DNA of 64,000 bases. Source: Polaribacter sp. (GTDB lineage: Bacteria; Bacteroidota; Bacteroidia; Flavobacteriales; Flavobacteriaceae). The notes beneath the pieces are model-generated. The model was given only the letters and a program-made list of their open reading frames with translations. It did no database searches and was not told the origin of the DNA. Numbering within the stretch: position 1 is the first letter of the stretch; every line of letters starts with the position of its first letter. This document shows positions 55,546 through 64,000 of the stretch, piece by piece. The position numbers and the translations under genes were made by a program. The stretch covers positions 1-64,000 of the forward strand of contig JALQYN010000052.1 in assembly GCA_023254055.1 (NCBI GenBank). Direction: 5' to 3'.

Positions 55546-55791
55546 ATGAGTAAAAAAGAAAACAATACAAGACCAGAGTTTCTTTTTGGGAAAAGAAATT
55601 ATATCATTATGCTAATAGGTGCTGTTTTTATTGCCTTAGGATTTATCTTTATGGCTGGCGGTGGAAGCGACGATCCGAACGTTTTCAATCCAGAGATTTA
55701 CAACTGGAGAAGAATTCGTTTAGCACCAACCTTAGTCATTATTGGGCTAGGAATTGAGATTTATGCAATTTTAGCAAAACCTAAAAAGTAA
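55546..55791 (+). CDS. DUF3098 small membrane protein
   Basis: 81 residues with two helices (about 18-37 and 58-77) and the typical DUF3098 segment [21 protein letters not shown] followed by [20 protein letters not shown], here quoted in parts. It sits between ftsX and uppP, starting one base after the ftsX stop, an order seen widely in Bacteroidetes. Function unknown; a link to wall or division machinery is only contextual. Confidence 0.88.
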   Translation: MSKKENNTRPEFLFGKRNYIIMLIGAVFIALGFIFMAGGGSDDPNVFNPEIYNWRRIRLAPTLVIIGLGIEIYAILAKPKK

Positions 55792-55793
55792 GC

Positions 55794-56603
55794 ATGAATT
55801 TACTTGACGCTATTATTCTAGCAATTATTGAAGGGCTTACAGAATACTTACCTGTTTCATCAACAGGGCACATGATTATTGCTTCTTCTTTTATGAAAAT
55901 AGCAACCGATGATTTTACCAAATTATTCACCATCGTTATTCAATTAGGGGCAATTTTATCTGTTGTTGTTCTATATTGGAAACGCTTTTTTCAAAGTTTC
56001 GATTTTTATCTCAAACTACTCGTAGCCTTTATTCCGGCAGTTATCTTAGGATTGTTATTAAATGATGTCATAGACGAATTATTAGAAAGTCCTGTTACCG
56101 TTGCGGTTTCTTTAATTATTGGTGGATTTATTTTATTAAAAGTTGATGAGTGGTTTAAAGCAAACGAAGAATTTGATTCTAAAAACCCAACTGCACATAC
56201 AGAAATAAGTTATGCAACTGCATTAAAGATCGGATTTTTTCAATGTTTGGCTATGATTCCAGGGACCTCTAGGAGTGGTGCAACAATTGTGGGTGGAATG
56301 ACCCAAAAAATCAATAGAAAAACTGCTGCAGAATTCTCTTTTTTCTTAGCTGTACCAACCATGTTTGGCGCAACACTTAAAAAAGGATACGATTATTACA
56401 AAGCTGGTTTCGAGCTAAATTCAGATCAAGTTAATTATTTAATTGTTGGGAATATTATTGCCTTTATTGTAGCCCTAATTGCTATTAAATCATTTATTGA
56501 TTATTTAACAAAACACGGATTTAAAATTTTTGGTTATTACAGAATTGTTTTAGGGATTAGCCTTTTAATAATTCATTTTTTTATCTACAGATTAACCATT
56601 TAA
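55794..56603 (+). CDS. uppP: Undecaprenyl-diphosphatase (UppP/BacA)
   Basis: 269-residue polytopic enzyme that recycles the lipid carrier undecaprenyl pyrophosphate to the monophosphate. Both conserved motifs are present: [17 protein letters not shown] near residue 14 and [14 protein letters not shown] near 160. Start ATG lies 2 bp after the DUF3098 stop. Essential for peptidoglycan and surface polysaccharide synthesis. Confidence 0.97.
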   Translation: MNLLDAIILAIIEGLTEYLPVSSTGHMIIASSFMKIATDDFTKLFTIVIQLGAILSVVVLYWKRFFQSFDFYLKLLVAFIPAVILGLLLNDVIDELLESPVTVAVSLIIGGFILLKVDEWFKANEEFDSKNPTAHTEISYATALKIGFFQCLAMIPGTSRSGATIVGGMTQKINRKTAAEFSFFLAVPTMFGATLKKGYDYYKAGFELNSDQVNYLIVGNIIAFIVALIAIKSFIDYLTKHGFKIFGYYRIVLGISLLIIHFFIYRLTI

Positions 56604-56610
56604 AAATCAC

Positions 56611-57306
56611 ATGTTAACGGCTGACGATTACAAAAACGGACAAATCTTATTGATTGACAAGCCACTTAAATGGACTTCTTTTCAAGCTGTAAATAAAATC
56701 CGCTGGCACATCAGACAACGTTTCAATATCAAAAAAATTAAAGTGGGTCATGCTGGAACTTTAGATCCGTTGGCAACTGGATTACTAATTATTTGTACGG
56801 GTAAACAAACCAAAAACATCAACGAATACCAAGGTCAGGTTAAAGAATACACCGGAACAATTACCATTGGCGCAACAACGCCGAGTTACGATTTGGAAAC
56901 CGAAATAAACGAAACTTTTCCTATAGCACATATAACAGATGATTTAATTCATAGCACAACCAAACAATTTATGGGTGCAATTCAACAACAACCTCCTATT
57001 TTTTCTGCAATCAAAAAAGACGGAAAACGCTTGTATGAATTGGCTAGAAAAGGAGAAACTACCGAAATTCCGACTAGAGAAATTACTATAACTGAGTTTG
57101 AAATTACCAACATTGAGTTACCAAAAATAGATTTTAGAGTTGTGTGTAGTAAAGGAACGTACATTCGTTCATTGGCTTTTGATTTCGGAAAAGCATTACA
57201 TTCTGGCGCACATCTATCTACATTGCGACGTACAAAAATTGGTGAGTTTTCTGTAGAAAAAGCAGTTTCTATTGATGCTTTTATTGAAAATTTAGAAATG
57301 GATTAG
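56611..57306 (+). CDS. truB: tRNA pseudouridine-55 synthase
   Basis: 231 residues with the TruB motif GHAGTLDPLATGLLIICTGK containing the catalytic Asp, and later QQQPPIFSAIKKDGKRLYELAR and SKGTYIRSLAFDFGK. It makes pseudouridine 55 in the T-loop of tRNAs. It is shorter than E. coli TruB because the C-terminal PUA domain is lacking. It is the last gene of the ftsX cluster. Confidence 0.96.
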   Translation: MLTADDYKNGQILLIDKPLKWTSFQAVNKIRWHIRQRFNIKKIKVGHAGTLDPLATGLLIICTGKQTKNINEYQGQVKEYTGTITIGATTPSYDLETEINETFPIAHITDDLIHSTTKQFMGAIQQQPPIFSAIKKDGKRLYELARKGETTEIPTREITITEFEITNIELPKIDFRVVCSKGTYIRSLAFDFGKALHSGAHLSTLRRTKIGEFSVEKAVSIDAFIENLEMD

Positions 57307-57307
57307 T

Positions 57308-57793
57308 CTATTTTAAAAAACGCCCATACCAACTTTCAGAAATGGGTACTTCCCAATAGTTTTCAAACTCTTCTTTTGTGGTTACTAAATTGTCAAACAC
57401 AATAGATTTTCCGGTAACGGCTTTGTTTTTAAGTAGCTTTTTAAAGTCTTTCAACTCTTTGTATTGAACAAACTCGCCTTGTTTAAAACAGACATTCATT
57501 TTGTCTAATAATTCAACTTCATATTCTTGTTGTAGTTGTAATATAAACATGACAGAAGCATCAATATCAGCATTTAATAAAGAGGAACCAGATGCATCAG
57601 CAAACAATACAATAAACCGATTGTATAACAATTGATACGATACTCTAAAAGTATCATCATTAGTTTTCCAACTTTCTAAAAAGGTTTTTATTTTTTCGTG
57701 AATTCCATCAATTTCTGTATCGTAAAATTTTCTATTGGAAGGATAAATCCAAACTTTGGCTGTTTCAGGAAGTGATGTATAATCTACTAGCAT
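57308..57793 (-). CDS. Conserved Bacteroidetes protein of unknown function
   Basis: 161 residues, soluble, with no signal peptide. Features are the start MLVDYTSLPETAKVWIYPSN and a middle part FIVLFADASGSSLLNADIDA. Homologues are often labelled ABC transporter ATPase, but no Walker A or signature motif is present, so I do not use that name. A TATCTTTG box on the minus strand (57819-57812) lies 19 nt before the ATG. Convergent with truB, with stops one base apart. Confidence 0.7.
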   Translation of the reverse strand: MLVDYTSLPETAKVWIYPSNRKFYDTEIDGIHEKIKTFLESWKTNDDTFRVSYQLLYNRFIVLFADASGSSLLNADIDASVMFILQLQQEYEVELLDKMNVCFKQGEFVQYKELKDFKKLLKNKAVTGKSIVFDNLVTTKEEFENYWEVPISESWYGRFLK

Positions 57794-57828
57794 TTTCGAG
57801 TTTTATTATTGCAAAGATAGCACAAAAG

Positions 57829-57862
57829 AAAAGTCCGTTTACAAAATTGCAAACGGACTTTT
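57829..57862 (-). terminator. Hairpin terminator of the thioredoxin-like gene
   Basis: AAAAGTCCGTTT (57829-57840) pairs perfectly with AAACGGACTTTT (57851-57862). Read on the minus strand it ends in TTTTCTTTTG. It lies between the palindromic element and the start of the next minus gene. Confidence 0.75.
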
Positions 57863-57879
57863 CTTATGAATATTTCCAA

Positions 57880-57999
57880 TGTCAGTTCGAGTATTTTTTT
57901 GTCAAATTGAGCTTAGTTAAAAAAATGTATCGAGAACGAATTAAAAATTCTCGATACAAATTTTTCTTATTTAAATCGAAAAATTCACTCGAATTGACA
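57880..57999. repeat. 120-bp nested palindromic element (MITE-like)
   Basis: Outer arms TGTCAGTTCGAGT (57880-57892) and ACTCGAATTGACA (57987-57999) match with one mismatch. A second perfect 11-bp inverted repeat, TGTATCGAGAA/TTCTCGATACA, lies inside (57926-57936, 57948-57958). The terminal TGTC..TTCGAG matches the elements at 19664 and in polA. No reading frame is present. Confidence 0.75.
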
Positions 58000-58009
58000 G
58001 TACTATATT

Positions 58010-58603
58010 TTATTTTTTTAAAAAGGAAACTAAATCTTCTTGTATACTTTCACCTTTATTTTTATTGTACCAAACTTGTAAATCACGTTTAAAATCGGCA
58101 TCTAACCCTCCATGTTTCACTTTATAATCGTTTACCATTTTTGTTGCAATAGAGGGTCTTGGGCCCCAAGACGAAACTACTTCATTCTCTTCGTTTAATA
58201 CAACCAATTTCGGAATTGATTTGCTTCCGTTGGTTAAAAATTGATTCATCAAATCTTCATTTTCATCTCGCAAAACAACTTTTAAATCGACCTTATCACT
58301 CTCTAAACTCATTTTATTAATTACAGGTGAAATTTGAGCGGCATCTCCACACCAGCCTTCTGTAATTAATAACCATGTTTGTTTTTCTTTTGTGTTTTTT
58401 AGCGCTTCTATTGTAGAATTTGTCAGCTTTGTTTTTTTATCTAAACGATTCATTCTAGCATCGTTCAAAGTACTATAATGTAATAAATCCTCTGATTGAT
58501 TTGGTCCAGTAGATTTACCTTCTTCTAATAAATCACTAACTTTTTTTCTATATGCTTCGTACGACAAACTTTTTGCCAAACTGTCTTTAATTATCGTGTT
58601 CAT
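58010..58603 (-). CDS. Thioredoxin-family protein with a single active-site cysteine
   Basis: 197 residues. The thioredoxin strand and helix are seen at LLITEGWCGDAAQISPVI: Cys85 is kept, but the second cysteine is replaced by Ala88. A cis-proline follows in SKSIPKLVVL. N-terminal residues 1-70 are helical. It has no signal peptide, so it is cytoplasmic. A monothiol role, or none in redox, is possible. It ends 11 bp from the palindromic element. Confidence 0.8.
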   Translation of the reverse strand: MNTIIKDSLAKSLSYEAYRKKVSDLLEEGKSTGPNQSEDLLHYSTLNDARMNRLDKKTKLTNSTIEALKNTKEKQTWLLITEGWCGDAAQISPVINKMSLESDKVDLKVVLRDENEDLMNQFLTNGSKSIPKLVVLNEENEVVSSWGPRPSIATKMVNDYKVKHGGLDADFKRDLQVWYNKNKGESIQEDLVSFLKK

Positions 58604-58704
58604 AGATTCTATAAATTTTACTTTTTAGACGTGTAAAAATAGAAATCTTACAGCTCTAAATGTGTAACACAAGTAACACAGAGAATCAATAATAAATTAA
58701 AGAA

Positions 58705-59643
58705 TTATTGTAAGTTTTTAAGCATTTCTTTGGTCATCAACTCTAAATCAAATTGATGATTCCAACTCCAATCTTGTCTTGCTTGTGAGTCGTCAATTAC
58801 TTGTGGCCAACTATCAGCAATTTGTTGTCTAAAATCGGTTTTGTACGAAATTTTAAATTCTGGAATGTGTTTTTTTATTTCTGCAGCAATTTCTTCTGGG
58901 GTAAAACTTATGGCAGCTAAATTATAAGAAGTTCTGGTTTTAATATTTGCCGCATCAGTTTGCATAATTTTAATGGTCGCATCTATAGCATCTTTCATAA
59001 ACATCATCGGCAAACGCGTATTTTCTGATAAAAAACATTCATATGATTTGTTTTCTAATGCTTTAAAATAAATGTCTACAGCATAATCTGTAGTTCCTCC
59101 TCCAGGTTTGGTTTTCCAACTTATAATGCCTGGATACCGAATACTTCTAACATCTACACTATATCTGTTGTAATAATAATTACACCAATGTTCGCCTGCC
59201 AATTTACTTATTCCGTAAACGGTTGTTGGTTCCATAATGGTTTGTTGGGGGGTGTTTATTTTTGGTGATGTTGGTCCGAAAGAGGCAATAGAACTAGGCC
59301 AATATACTTGTTTAATGTGCTTGTCTTTGGCTAATTCTAAAACTCCAAGTAAAGAGTTCATGTTTAATTCCCACGCTTTTTGAGGATATTTTTCTGCTGT
59401 GGCAGAAAGCATTGCTGCCATTAAATAAACCTGAGTAACCTTATATTTTTGAACAATTTTTAAAATTCCTTCCGTATCTGTTGCGTCCAAAATCTCGAAG
59501 GGTCCAGAACTTGTAACATCCTCATTTCCTTCTCTTATATCTGTAGCAACAACATGATCGTTTCCGTAAGTTTCTCTCAGTTTTTGTGTAAGCTCAGATC
59601 CAATTTGCCCGCAAGCCCCAATAATTAAAATGGTGTCACTCAT
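58705..59643 (-). CDS. NAD-dependent epimerase/SDR-type L-threonine dehydrogenase
   Basis: 312-residue extended short-chain dehydrogenase. The NAD-binding motif is GACGQIGSEL at residues 9-18, and the catalytic YGISK (Tyr/Lys) lies near 143-147. The segments YPGIISWKTKPGGGTTDYAV and LPMMFMKDAID are typical of the SDR threonine 3-dehydrogenases, which oxidise threonine to 2-amino-3-ketobutyrate; a kbl gene is not present here. A TACTTTTG box on the minus strand at 59676-59669 is a likely -7 element. Confidence 0.85.
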   Translation of the reverse strand: MSDTILIIGACGQIGSELTQKLRETYGNDHVVATDIREGNEDVTSSGPFEILDATDTEGILKIVQKYKVTQVYLMAAMLSATAEKYPQKAWELNMNSLLGVLELAKDKHIKQVYWPSSIASFGPTSPKINTPQQTIMEPTTVYGISKLAGEHWCNYYYNRYSVDVRSIRYPGIISWKTKPGGGTTDYAVDIYFKALENKSYECFLSENTRLPMMFMKDAIDATIKIMQTDAANIKTRTSYNLAAISFTPEEIAAEIKKHIPEFKISYKTDFRQQIADSWPQVIDDSQARQDWSWNHQFDLELMTKEMLKNLQ

Positions 59644-59774
59644 TCTTTATAATTCAAAAATATGAAAACAAAAGTACATAATTAAAGTTTCCTTCAAAAT
59701 GAAAAAATGACATTATATGTTAAAGTGAAAAAAATAAATTAAAAAAATGTATTTTTACAACTATTTATTTAGAC

Positions 59775-60281
59775 ATGCGTAAGTTTTCTATTCTCTTTTT
59801 TTTATTTTTTTGGTCTTGTCAAAACGGCAATAATACAGCCGTGCAAGATACTAAGATTAAAAAATCTGAAATGAACATTGTAAAAAAGCATACTTCTGCT
59901 TTGGCTTTAGAATCTATTTCGAAAAGTAAAGTTGCTAATTGGAAAGAATATCAAATAGTAACAGAAAATCTAAAACAGTTTTCTGTTATTTCGGCCAACG
60001 AAGCTTTAAATAATGCCCTGAAATTATCTGAAGAAGTTAAGTTTTTAAAAGATAGTATTCGACCAAAAGAATTGCTGAATTTGTCTTTTAGAACACGGGT
60101 AAATGTATTAGAAAATGAAGCTTTACGATTAAAAGACATGACCTTTATCTCTTCAATATCTGCAAGTGAAGTGCATGCTCAGGTAAATAAAATAATTGCT
60201 GCTTTTTCAGCAACAAATTCAAAAATAAACACAACTTATTCTCAATTAAAAGTAGAGCAAGATATAGACAATATCAATTAA
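59775..60281 (+). CDS. Putative lipoprotein upstream of the Asp-box protein
   Basis: 168 residues with lipoprotein signal MRKFSILFFLFFWSC (Cys15). The mature part is helical, with heptad-like Leu/Ala spacing (EALNNALKLSEEVKFLKDSI; VNVLENEALRLKDM), probably a coiled coil. Not recognised as a named family. It ends 22 bp before the signal-peptide frame of the Asp-box protein and is likely co-transcribed with it, which suggests a shared surface function (inference). Confidence 0.65.
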   Translation: MRKFSILFFLFFWSCQNGNNTAVQDTKIKKSEMNIVKKHTSALALESISKSKVANWKEYQIVTENLKQFSVISANEALNNALKLSEEVKFLKDSIRPKELLNLSFRTRVNVLENEALRLKDMTFISSISASEVHAQVNKIIAAFSATNSKINTTYSQLKVEQDIDNIN

Positions 60282-60303
60282 ACACCATTTAAGTACACTC
60301 ATT

Positions 60304-60426
60304 ATGAAAAAAATTACTCTTTATTTTTTATTTTTTATTCCCTTTTTCGCTTTTTCACAAACGTATCAAAATAATGCTCCTTGGATGTCAGATGCTAGTT
60401 TAAAAAGAAAGGAAAAATTACATTGA
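60304..60426 (+). CDS. Signal-peptide frame of the Asp-box protein
   Basis: 40 codons encoding a complete Sec signal, MKKITLYFLFFIPFFAFSQT, followed by YQNNAPWMSDASLKRKEKLH and a TGA. The segment QNNAPWM is typical of the first mature residues of this protein type. It is too short to be a protein of its own and should join the frame that follows. Confidence 0.7.
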   Translation: MKKITLYFLFFIPFFAFSQTYQNNAPWMSDASLKRKEKLH

Positions 60427-63400
60427 ATGATATTTCAGCTGCTGCAGAAAGATACTTTTCTACGATTGATAGAAATAAAAAAGGTAGTGGATACAAACCT
60501 TTTAAAAGATGGGAATATCAAAATGGTTTTTATACAAATCCTGACGGGACCTTAAAAACTACTGCACAGAAAATAGATGCTTGGCAACAAAAAAATCAAA
60601 TGAATGCCTCTGAAAAAAACAATGCAAACGATACAAGTAATTGGACATCTTTAGGCCCATATTCTCACACAAATACAGCTTCTTGGTCTTCTGGTCAAGG
60701 AAGGGTGAATGTGGTTGCAGTAGACCCTAGTAATTCAAATACGTACTATGTGGGTGCTCCAGCTGGAGGGATATGGAAATCTACAGATGCAGGCGTTAAT
60801 TGGCAGCCTTTAAATGACTTTTTACCTCAAATTGGTGTTTCTGGAATTGCAATTCATCCAACAAATTCTAATATTATTTACATTGCCACAGGTGATGATG
60901 ACGCTAGTGATTCTGCTTCTATAGGTGTAATGAAATCTATTGATGGTGGAGTAACATGGAATAGTACTGGAGCAATGACTGGAAATCCCAGCTCTATGAA
61001 CGATATTTATATTGATCCAACAAACACTGATACTGTTATCGTAGCAACAAGTTCTGGTGTGCACAAAAGTACTGATGGTGGTGCAACTTGGACAAGGACT
61101 TTAACAGCTAATGTTAGAGATTTAAAAAGAAAACCTGGCTCTTCAACAGTTTTTTACGCTGCATCTAGTGGTGAAACTAAAAGTAACGGCAATTCCACTA
61201 GAGTATATCAATCTTTTGATGGAGGAAACACTTTTAGCACGGTTAATATAACTGGCTTAACCAATTCAAGAAGAATTGCCTTAGCAGTTACACCTGCAAA
61301 TGATAAAGTTGTATATTTTGTAAGTTGGAATGGAAGTTCTACAAAAAATGGTTTTAACGGTATTTATAAATCTACAACTAGTGGTTTTAGCTATACGAAA
61401 ACAGCTGAAACAGATGATATTTTTGGAGGATCACAATCTTGGTATGACTTAGCCATTGCTGTTTCAGATACTGATGAAAACACCGTATATGTTGGTGTTT
61501 TAAATATTTGGAAGTCTACTGATGGAGGAGATAATTTTACGGCTATAAATAGCTGGAGTGCTCCACAATCAGCCTCTTATACCCATGCAGACATTCATTT
61601 TTTAGATTTTATCGGTGGTAAATTCTTTGCTGGCACAGATGGTGGGGTATATGTTTCTACAGACCTTGGGACAAGTTTTACCGACTTAACTAAGAACTTA
61701 GCGATAAGTCAGTTTTATAGAATTTCTGTAGCAAATCAAAATTCTGGAAATATAGTGGGTGGTTTACAAGACAATGGCGGGTACGCTCTTAAAAATAATG
61801 GGTGGAGTGTGTATTTTGGTGCAGATGGAATGGATTGTGTTATAAATCCTCTTGATTCAGATAATTATTTTGGTTTTATACAATATGGAGGTTCTTTATA
61901 TGAAAGTAGAGATGGTGGATTAACAAGAACTTCTAGTGTTAGCGCTCCTACTGCTGAAACAGGAACAGATGATAGTGGTGGAGAATGGGTAACACCTTTG
62001 GTAGCTGACAGAAAAGGAAATCTATATGCTGGTTATGGTAGTTTATACAAATTGGTAAGTGGAGCTTGGTCTAAAGTTTCAACTCATGATTTTGGAGGTG
62101 ATATAGATCATATTGAAATTGACCCTAATAATGAAAATAATATTTATGTTTCAAATGATGGAAATTTATTTAAAAGTAATGATGCAGGGGTAACGTTTAC
62201 AAAAATCCCTACTGGTTTTGGAATTATTAACTCCATAGAAGTTAGTCATAATGATGGTAATGTTGCCTGGATTGTATCTAATGGAGCAGTTACTAAAACT
62301 ACAAACTTAAATGATGCAAATCCAAAATTTACAAACATCACTGGTAATTTACCTTCTAATGACAACAAAATTGTGTTAAGACATCATGCAGGAAATAAAG
62401 ACAACAGAGTTTATTTAGGCACCACTGTTGGTGTATATTACATTGATGATACATTAACAAATTGGGTAACTTTTGATAACAATTTACCCAATACTACCGT
62501 TAGAGATCTAGAAATCAATGAGAAAGACGCAAAATTAGTTGTTGCCACTTACGGAAGAGGTGTTTGGGTTTCTGACATTCCTAATTCTTTCCCTGCTAAT
62601 GAAGTAAAATTGGTTTCAATTGATTCTCCTATAAACAACTCTAGAGGATGTGGTTCTCTTGCTCCAACTATTACAATTCAAAATAAAGGAACAAATGCAA
62701 TAACTGCGGTTACTGTAAATTACAATGTTGATGGTGGTACAAATGCTGTTTACAATTGGACAGGTAATTTAGTGTCAAATGCAACTACTCAAATTAACAT
62801 TCCTGCTTTTACTGCAACAGAAGGAAATCATACTTTAAATGTAGAAACGGTTATAAATAATGATACCTATACTGCAAACAATTCTAACAGTACGTCCTTT
62901 TCTATAAACGGTTCTACTGCAACACCAACAACTATAAATACGTTTGAATCTGCAAGTGATAATTTAGTGACAGAAACTTCTGGTTCTGGTGGAGGATTGC
63001 TTGGTTTATGGCAAAGAGGAACACCAGTAAAAACGCTTTTAACAAATGTTGGCTCGGGAACTTCTGCCTATGCAACAGGTTTAAATGGAAATTACCCTAA
63101 TAAAGCTACTGGTTATTTATACACTAAATGTTACGACTTAACTTTAGTAACAAATCCTGTGTTGAGTTTTAAAATGGCTTTCGACATTGAAAAAGATTGG
63201 GATTATATGAACGTTGAATATACAATAGACCAAGGGAAAACTTGGATAATACTTGGTGCCTCAACAGATGCAAATTGGTACAATAGTAATTCAACTGCAA
63301 ATGGCTTACCTGGTAAACAGTGGACTGGTGAAGGAGAAAATGCGAATCCTCTAGGAGGCACAAATGCAACTTTACATGATTATAGCTTTGATTTGGCTGC

Positions 63401-63770
63401 TTTTACAAACGAAGCTAATATAATTTTTAGATTTAAATTTTTAGCAGACGACCTTTCTAATGAAGATGGAGCCATTATAGATGATCTAGTAATTACGGGA
63501 GTATTGCCTGTTGAAGAATTTAATGAAATTGAAGGCTTGTCTATTTCGCCTAACCCATCAACTAGTTTATTTAATATCAATTGGTCGCAAGGAAGCAATT
63601 TTTCTATTTCTGTTTTTGATTTAACCGGAAAACTTATTTTACAAGAAAAAAGAGTTTCTTCTGCAGTGAAGCAGTTTGAGTTAGATATGACTAAATATAC
63701 TAGAGGAATTTACATTGCAAAAATTAAAGTTGATGATTCTTTAAGTACTAAAAAATTAATTTTAAAATAA
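60423..63770 (+). CDS. Large Asp-box (BNR) repeat protein with T9SS sorting domain, lacking its signal peptide
   Basis: 1115 codons from a TTG; the frame is open from 60399. Residues of about 50-720 form a propeller of Asp-box repeats: GIWKSTDAGVNW, GVMKSIDGGVTW, GVHKSTDGGATW, NIWKSTDGGDNF and NLFKSNDAGVTF, as in sortilin-like and xyloglucanase folds. A CARDB-like domain follows (about 735-835), then a jelly-roll domain (to about 1035). The C-terminal 80 residues (LSISPNPSTSLFNINW to KKLILK) are a type A sorting signal for the type IX secretion system. The protein should be secreted or cell-surface bound, but in this frame it has no signal peptide. Substrate unknown. Confidence 0.85.
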   Translation: MNDISAAAERYFSTIDRNKKGSGYKPFKRWEYQNGFYTNPDGTLKTTAQKIDAWQQKNQMNASEKNNANDTSNWTSLGPYSHTNTASWSSGQGRVNVVAVDPSNSNTYYVGAPAGGIWKSTDAGVNWQPLNDFLPQIGVSGIAIHPTNSNIIYIATGDDDASDSASIGVMKSIDGGVTWNSTGAMTGNPSSMNDIYIDPTNTDTVIVATSSGVHKSTDGGATWTRTLTANVRDLKRKPGSSTVFYAASSGETKSNGNSTRVYQSFDGGNTFSTVNITGLTNSRRIALAVTPANDKVVYFVSWNGSSTKNGFNGIYKSTTSGFSYTKTAETDDIFGGSQSWYDLAIAVSDTDENTVYVGVLNIWKSTDGGDNFTAINSWSAPQSASYTHADIHFLDFIGGKFFAGTDGGVYVSTDLGTSFTDLTKNLAISQFYRISVANQNSGNIVGGLQDNGGYALKNNGWSVYFGADGMDCVINPLDSDNYFGFIQYGGSLYESRDGGLTRTSSVSAPTAETGTDDSGGEWVTPLVADRKGNLYAGYGSLYKLVSGAWSKVSTHDFGGDIDHIEIDPNNENNIYVSNDGNLFKSNDAGVTFTKIPTGFGIINSIEVSHNDGNVAWIVSNGAVTKTTNLNDANPKFTNITGNLPSNDNKIVLRHHAGNKDNRVYLGTTVGVYYIDDTLTNWVTFDNNLPNTTVRDLEINEKDAKLVVATYGRGVWVSDIPNSFPANEVKLVSIDSPINNSRGCGSLAPTITIQNKGTNAITAVTVNYNVDGGTNAVYNWTGNLVSNATTQINIPAFTATEGNHTLNVETVINNDTYTANNSNSTSFSINGSTATPTTINTFESASDNLVTETSGSGGGLLGLWQRGTPVKTLLTNVGSGTSAYATGLNGNYPNKATGYLYTKCYDLTLVTNPVLSFKMAFDIEKDWDYMNVEYTIDQGKTWIILGASTDANWYNSNSTANGLPGKQWTGEGENANPLGGTNATLHDYSFDLAAFTNEANIIFRFKFLADDLSNEDGAIIDDLVITGVLPVEEFNEIEGLSISPNPSTSLFNINWSQGSNFSISVFDLTGKLILQEKRVSSAVKQFELDMTKYTRGIYIAKIKVDDSLSTKKLILK

Positions 63771-63778
63771 TTTTAATA

Positions 63779-63808
63779 TAGCCTCTTTTTAAGAGGCTAT
63801 TTTTTTTC
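63779..63808. terminator. Bidirectional terminator shared with the recX end
   Basis: TAGCCTCTT (63779-63787) pairs with AAGAGGCTA (63791-63799), followed by a run of T on the plus strand. The stop codon of recX (63799-63797) lies in the 3' arm. Confidence 0.8.
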
Positions 63809-64000
63809 TATTACATTTTCTAGCGTTGAAAAAATAAGATCAAATTCGTAGCCCAATCTTATTAAATAGTCTGTCAGTTTCTTTTTCCGTTTGTAAAAAT
63901 CGGTTTCTTTTAGTTGTGCATTTCTTTTAGTAGCAATGGCATGTATGGTGTCTAAATACTCTTTTTCATCAATTTCTTTTAGAGCTGTTTTTATATTGTA
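63797..64000 (-). CDS. recX: Regulatory protein RecX, C-terminal part
   Basis: Last 67 codons of a protein whose start is right of the window. The residues YNIKTALKEIDEKEYLDTIH, KRNAQLKETDFYKRKKKL and TDYLIRLGYEFDLIFSTLEN match the three-helix repeats of RecX, an inhibitor of RecA filaments. The pattern of basic and aromatic residues fits Bacteroidetes RecX well. The 5' part is not seen, so length and promoter cannot be judged. Confidence 0.8.
   Translation of the reverse strand, partial: YNIKTALKEIDEKEYLDTIHAIATKRNAQLKETDFYKRKKKLTDYLIRLGYEFDLIFSTLENVIEKK

Larger units (their letters stand above)
60304..63770 (+). pseudogene. Asp-box/T9SS surface protein gene with a frameshift after the signal peptide
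   Basis: The signal-peptide frame (60304-60426) and the long frame (open from 60399 to 63770) differ by one base and overlap only at 60399-60423. Joined by a -1 shift in this A-rich stretch they give a normal secreted protein of about 1,150 residues. A one-base loss in an A-run is the simplest cause; a sequencing error is equally possible. Confidence 0.7.

Noticed and set aside
57308..57793. ABC transporter ATPase label for the 161-residue protein
   Set aside because: The only GKS (in AVTGKSIVF) lacks the preceding Gly of a Walker A motif, and no signature or Walker B motif is seen.
57772..58092. 106-codon plus-strand frame across the palindromic element
   Set aside because: It runs through a terminator hairpin and a repeat, antisense to two gene ends; composition is not protein-like.
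1..64000. CRISPR array, IS element or prophage
   Set aside because: No regularly spaced repeats, transposase, integrase or phage structural gene was found.

Overview
This is AT-rich DNA from a member of Bacteroidetes, almost certainly family Flavobacteriaceae and probably a marine Polaribacter/Tenacibaculum-like bacterium. The genus is inferred. The family is supported by alternative complex III genes (actA-actB-actC), GLPGLI, DUF5916, DUF2723 and DUF3098 proteins, a C-terminal type IX secretion sorting domain, an exbB-x-exbD-exbD cluster, and promoters of the Bacteroidetes type (TTTG/TTG, about 19 nt, TAnnTTTG).

Layout. 1-5042 (minus): respiratory alternative complex III, running off the left edge. 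5257: SPOR-domain protein. 5673-10244 (minus): rimP-nusA-infB, with a promoter and a terminator-like leader hairpin. 10518-10589: tRNA-Gln. 10750-14510: GT117/DUF2723 membrane protein and a NodB-type deacetylase. 14507-14800: a thioredoxin fold without cysteines. 14926-19526: cyanophycin module, with cphA broken by an in-frame stop, then intact cyanophycinase and isoaspartyl peptidase. 19759-23723: polA, which carries an in-frame copy of a dispersed palindromic repeat, plus a lipoprotein and an unknown protein. 23810-31915: Tat-type class V aminotransferase, Gfo/Idh/MocA protein, GLPGLI protein, RluA-type pseudouridine synthase and DUF5916 protein. 32171-36466: rplM-rpsI, rpsB-tsf and pyrH-frr. 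36570-43240: RND transporter, asnS, rpoN, PAP2-like membrane protein and an outer-membrane barrel. 43341-45649 (minus): ExbB/ExbD energy-transduction cluster. 45923-50086 (minus): asparaginase I, lepA and a PD40 lipoprotein. 50153-52459: M28 peptidase and dusB. 52460-54118 (minus): LolC/E-like permease and rbfA. 54173-57306: methylmalonyl-CoA epimerase, ftsX, DUF3098 gene, uppP and truB. 57308-59643 (minus): hypothetical protein, thioredoxin-like protein and an SDR threonine-dehydrogenase-like enzyme. 59775-63770: a lipoprotein and a large Asp-box/T9SS protein whose signal peptide lies in a different frame. 63797-64000: 3' end of recX.

Most of the window is conserved housekeeping sequence: translation, ribosome assembly, DNA repair, respiration and envelope biogenesis. 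The most interesting signals are lesions and small elements: the cphA nonsense codon, the frameshift in the T9SS protein, the repeat inside polA and its relatives at 19664-19739 and 57880-57999, hairpin leaders before rimP, rpsB and pyrH, and a 34-bp duplication of the end of the PD40 gene. No CRISPR array, IS element, prophage or plasmid feature was seen.
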